A stretch of 64,000 bases of DNA, taken from Allobosea sp. 117. GTDB taxonomy: Bacteria; Pseudomonadota; Alphaproteobacteria; Rhizobiales; Xanthobacteraceae. The stretch lies in NCBI RefSeq assembly GCF_000702305.1, contig NZ_JNLC01000012.1, positions 62,001 to 126,000 on the forward strand, read 5' to 3'. Below are positions 63,689-64,000 of this stretch, piece after piece (position 1 is the first letter of the stretch; each line of letters opens with the position of its first letter). The notes beneath the pieces were generated by a model. That model saw only the letters and a program-made list of their open reading frames with translations. It searched no databases and was not told where the DNA came from. A program made the translations under genes and the position numbers.

Positions 63689-64000
63689 ATGGTCGACGCA
63701 ACCTCCAGTCGAAACGTCGCGCCGGAGCCCGCAGTGGCGAAGCGGGGGCATGCCTTCGCCCTGCCGAACCTGCTGACCTATGGCCGCTGCGCCGCCGTCC
63801 CGCTGCTCGCCGCCTGCCTGTTCTGGTCCGACATCCTCGCCGGCGGGCTCTGGTTGCGCTGGGTGGCGGTCGGCCTCTACATCGCCGCCGCCATCACCGA
63901 CTTCTTCGATGGCTACCTCGCCCGCGCCTGGCAGCAGCAATCGGCGATCGGGCGCATGCTCGATCCCATCGCCGACAAGCTTCTGGTCTCCACCGCGCTC
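63689..64000 (+). CDS. pgsA: CDP-diacylglycerol--glycerol-3-phosphate 3-phosphatidyltransferase (partial)
   Basis: First 104 residues of a membrane enzyme that makes phosphatidylglycerolphosphate. NLLTYGRCAAVPLLAACL is the usual first segment, and the CDP-alcohol phosphotransferase motif is complete: DGYLARAWQQQSAIGRMLD then PIAD (DGxxAR-x8-GxxxD-x3-D). The gene continues beyond the window. Order uvrC-pgsA is common in bacteria. ATG 63689 is chosen, with GGAG about 13 bases upstream; the first 25 residues are variable. Confidence 0.95.
   Translation, partial: MVDATSSRNVAPEPAVAKRGHAFALPNLLTYGRCAAVPLLAACLFWSDILAGGLWLRWVAVGLYIAAAITDFFDGYLARAWQQQSAIGRMLDPIADKLLVSTAL

Overview
The window is 64 kb of a high-GC chromosome (codon third positions are overwhelmingly G or C) from an alphaproteobacterium, most probably a Hyphomicrobiales member of Xanthobacteraceae type. 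This rests on family-level clues: Omp25/RopB-like small beta-barrel proteins, the uvrC-pgsA neighbourhood, a tripartite tricarboxylate transporter with its own two-component system, Arg/Trp-rich Tat-signal mini-proteins and a REP-like palindrome inside uvrC. The genus is an inference. I saw no rRNA, tRNA, CRISPR array, insertion sequence or prophage.

Region 1 (1-7.6 kb): the end of an ABC transport operon (ATPase plus a fused two-module permease, polyamine/opine type) followed by an aldehyde dehydrogenase; then, on the minus strand, tctCBA. Region 2 (7.6-10.9 kb): divergent tctD-tctE and a coupled periplasmic binding protein, with a PHO-box-like direct repeat between tctC and tctD. Region 3 (10.9-16.7 kb): secreted esterase, small exported proteins, a GT-C type membrane glycosyltransferase, and a Tat-signal mini-protein behind a leader of three hairpins.

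Region 4 (16.7-28.3 kb) is the functional centre. A LuxR-type response regulator and a very unusual sensor (NCS1 transporter domain + Cys-rich linker + histidine kinase + receiver) are divergent from urtABCDE-fmdA-fmdB, a urea/short-chain-amide ABC importer with formamidase. An 18-bp perfect palindrome sits in the divergent promoter region. The likely logic is amide or urea sensing by a transporter-like receptor, activation of uptake, and hydrolysis to ammonia and formate.

Region 5 (28.3-41.2 kb): gamma-glutamyltransferase, a candidate structured RNA with an extended Shine-Dalgarno and a 25-codon ORF upstream of a YaiI-family gene, a sulfotransferase, a BKACE enzyme, an AT-richer orphan exported protein, PEP carboxylase, a Tim44-domain protein, a DUF805 protein and an orphan HEPN protein. 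Region 6 (41.2-52.4 kb): uvrB; an epimerase with a divergent MmyB-type regulator; a lipoprotein; a cysteine hydrolase (biuret-hydrolase-like) with an NCS2 permease behind a 13-bp inverted repeat; a peptidoglycan-binding protein; and a cupin-aminotransferase-XRE regulator cluster with two identical palindromic operators. Region 7 (52.4-64 kb): an RNase T2 pair, rlmJ, a cold-shock protein, a GST, two Omp25-like barrels, an SDR, an EamA exporter, an aldo/keto reductase, uvrC carrying a REP-like insertion, and the start of pgsA.
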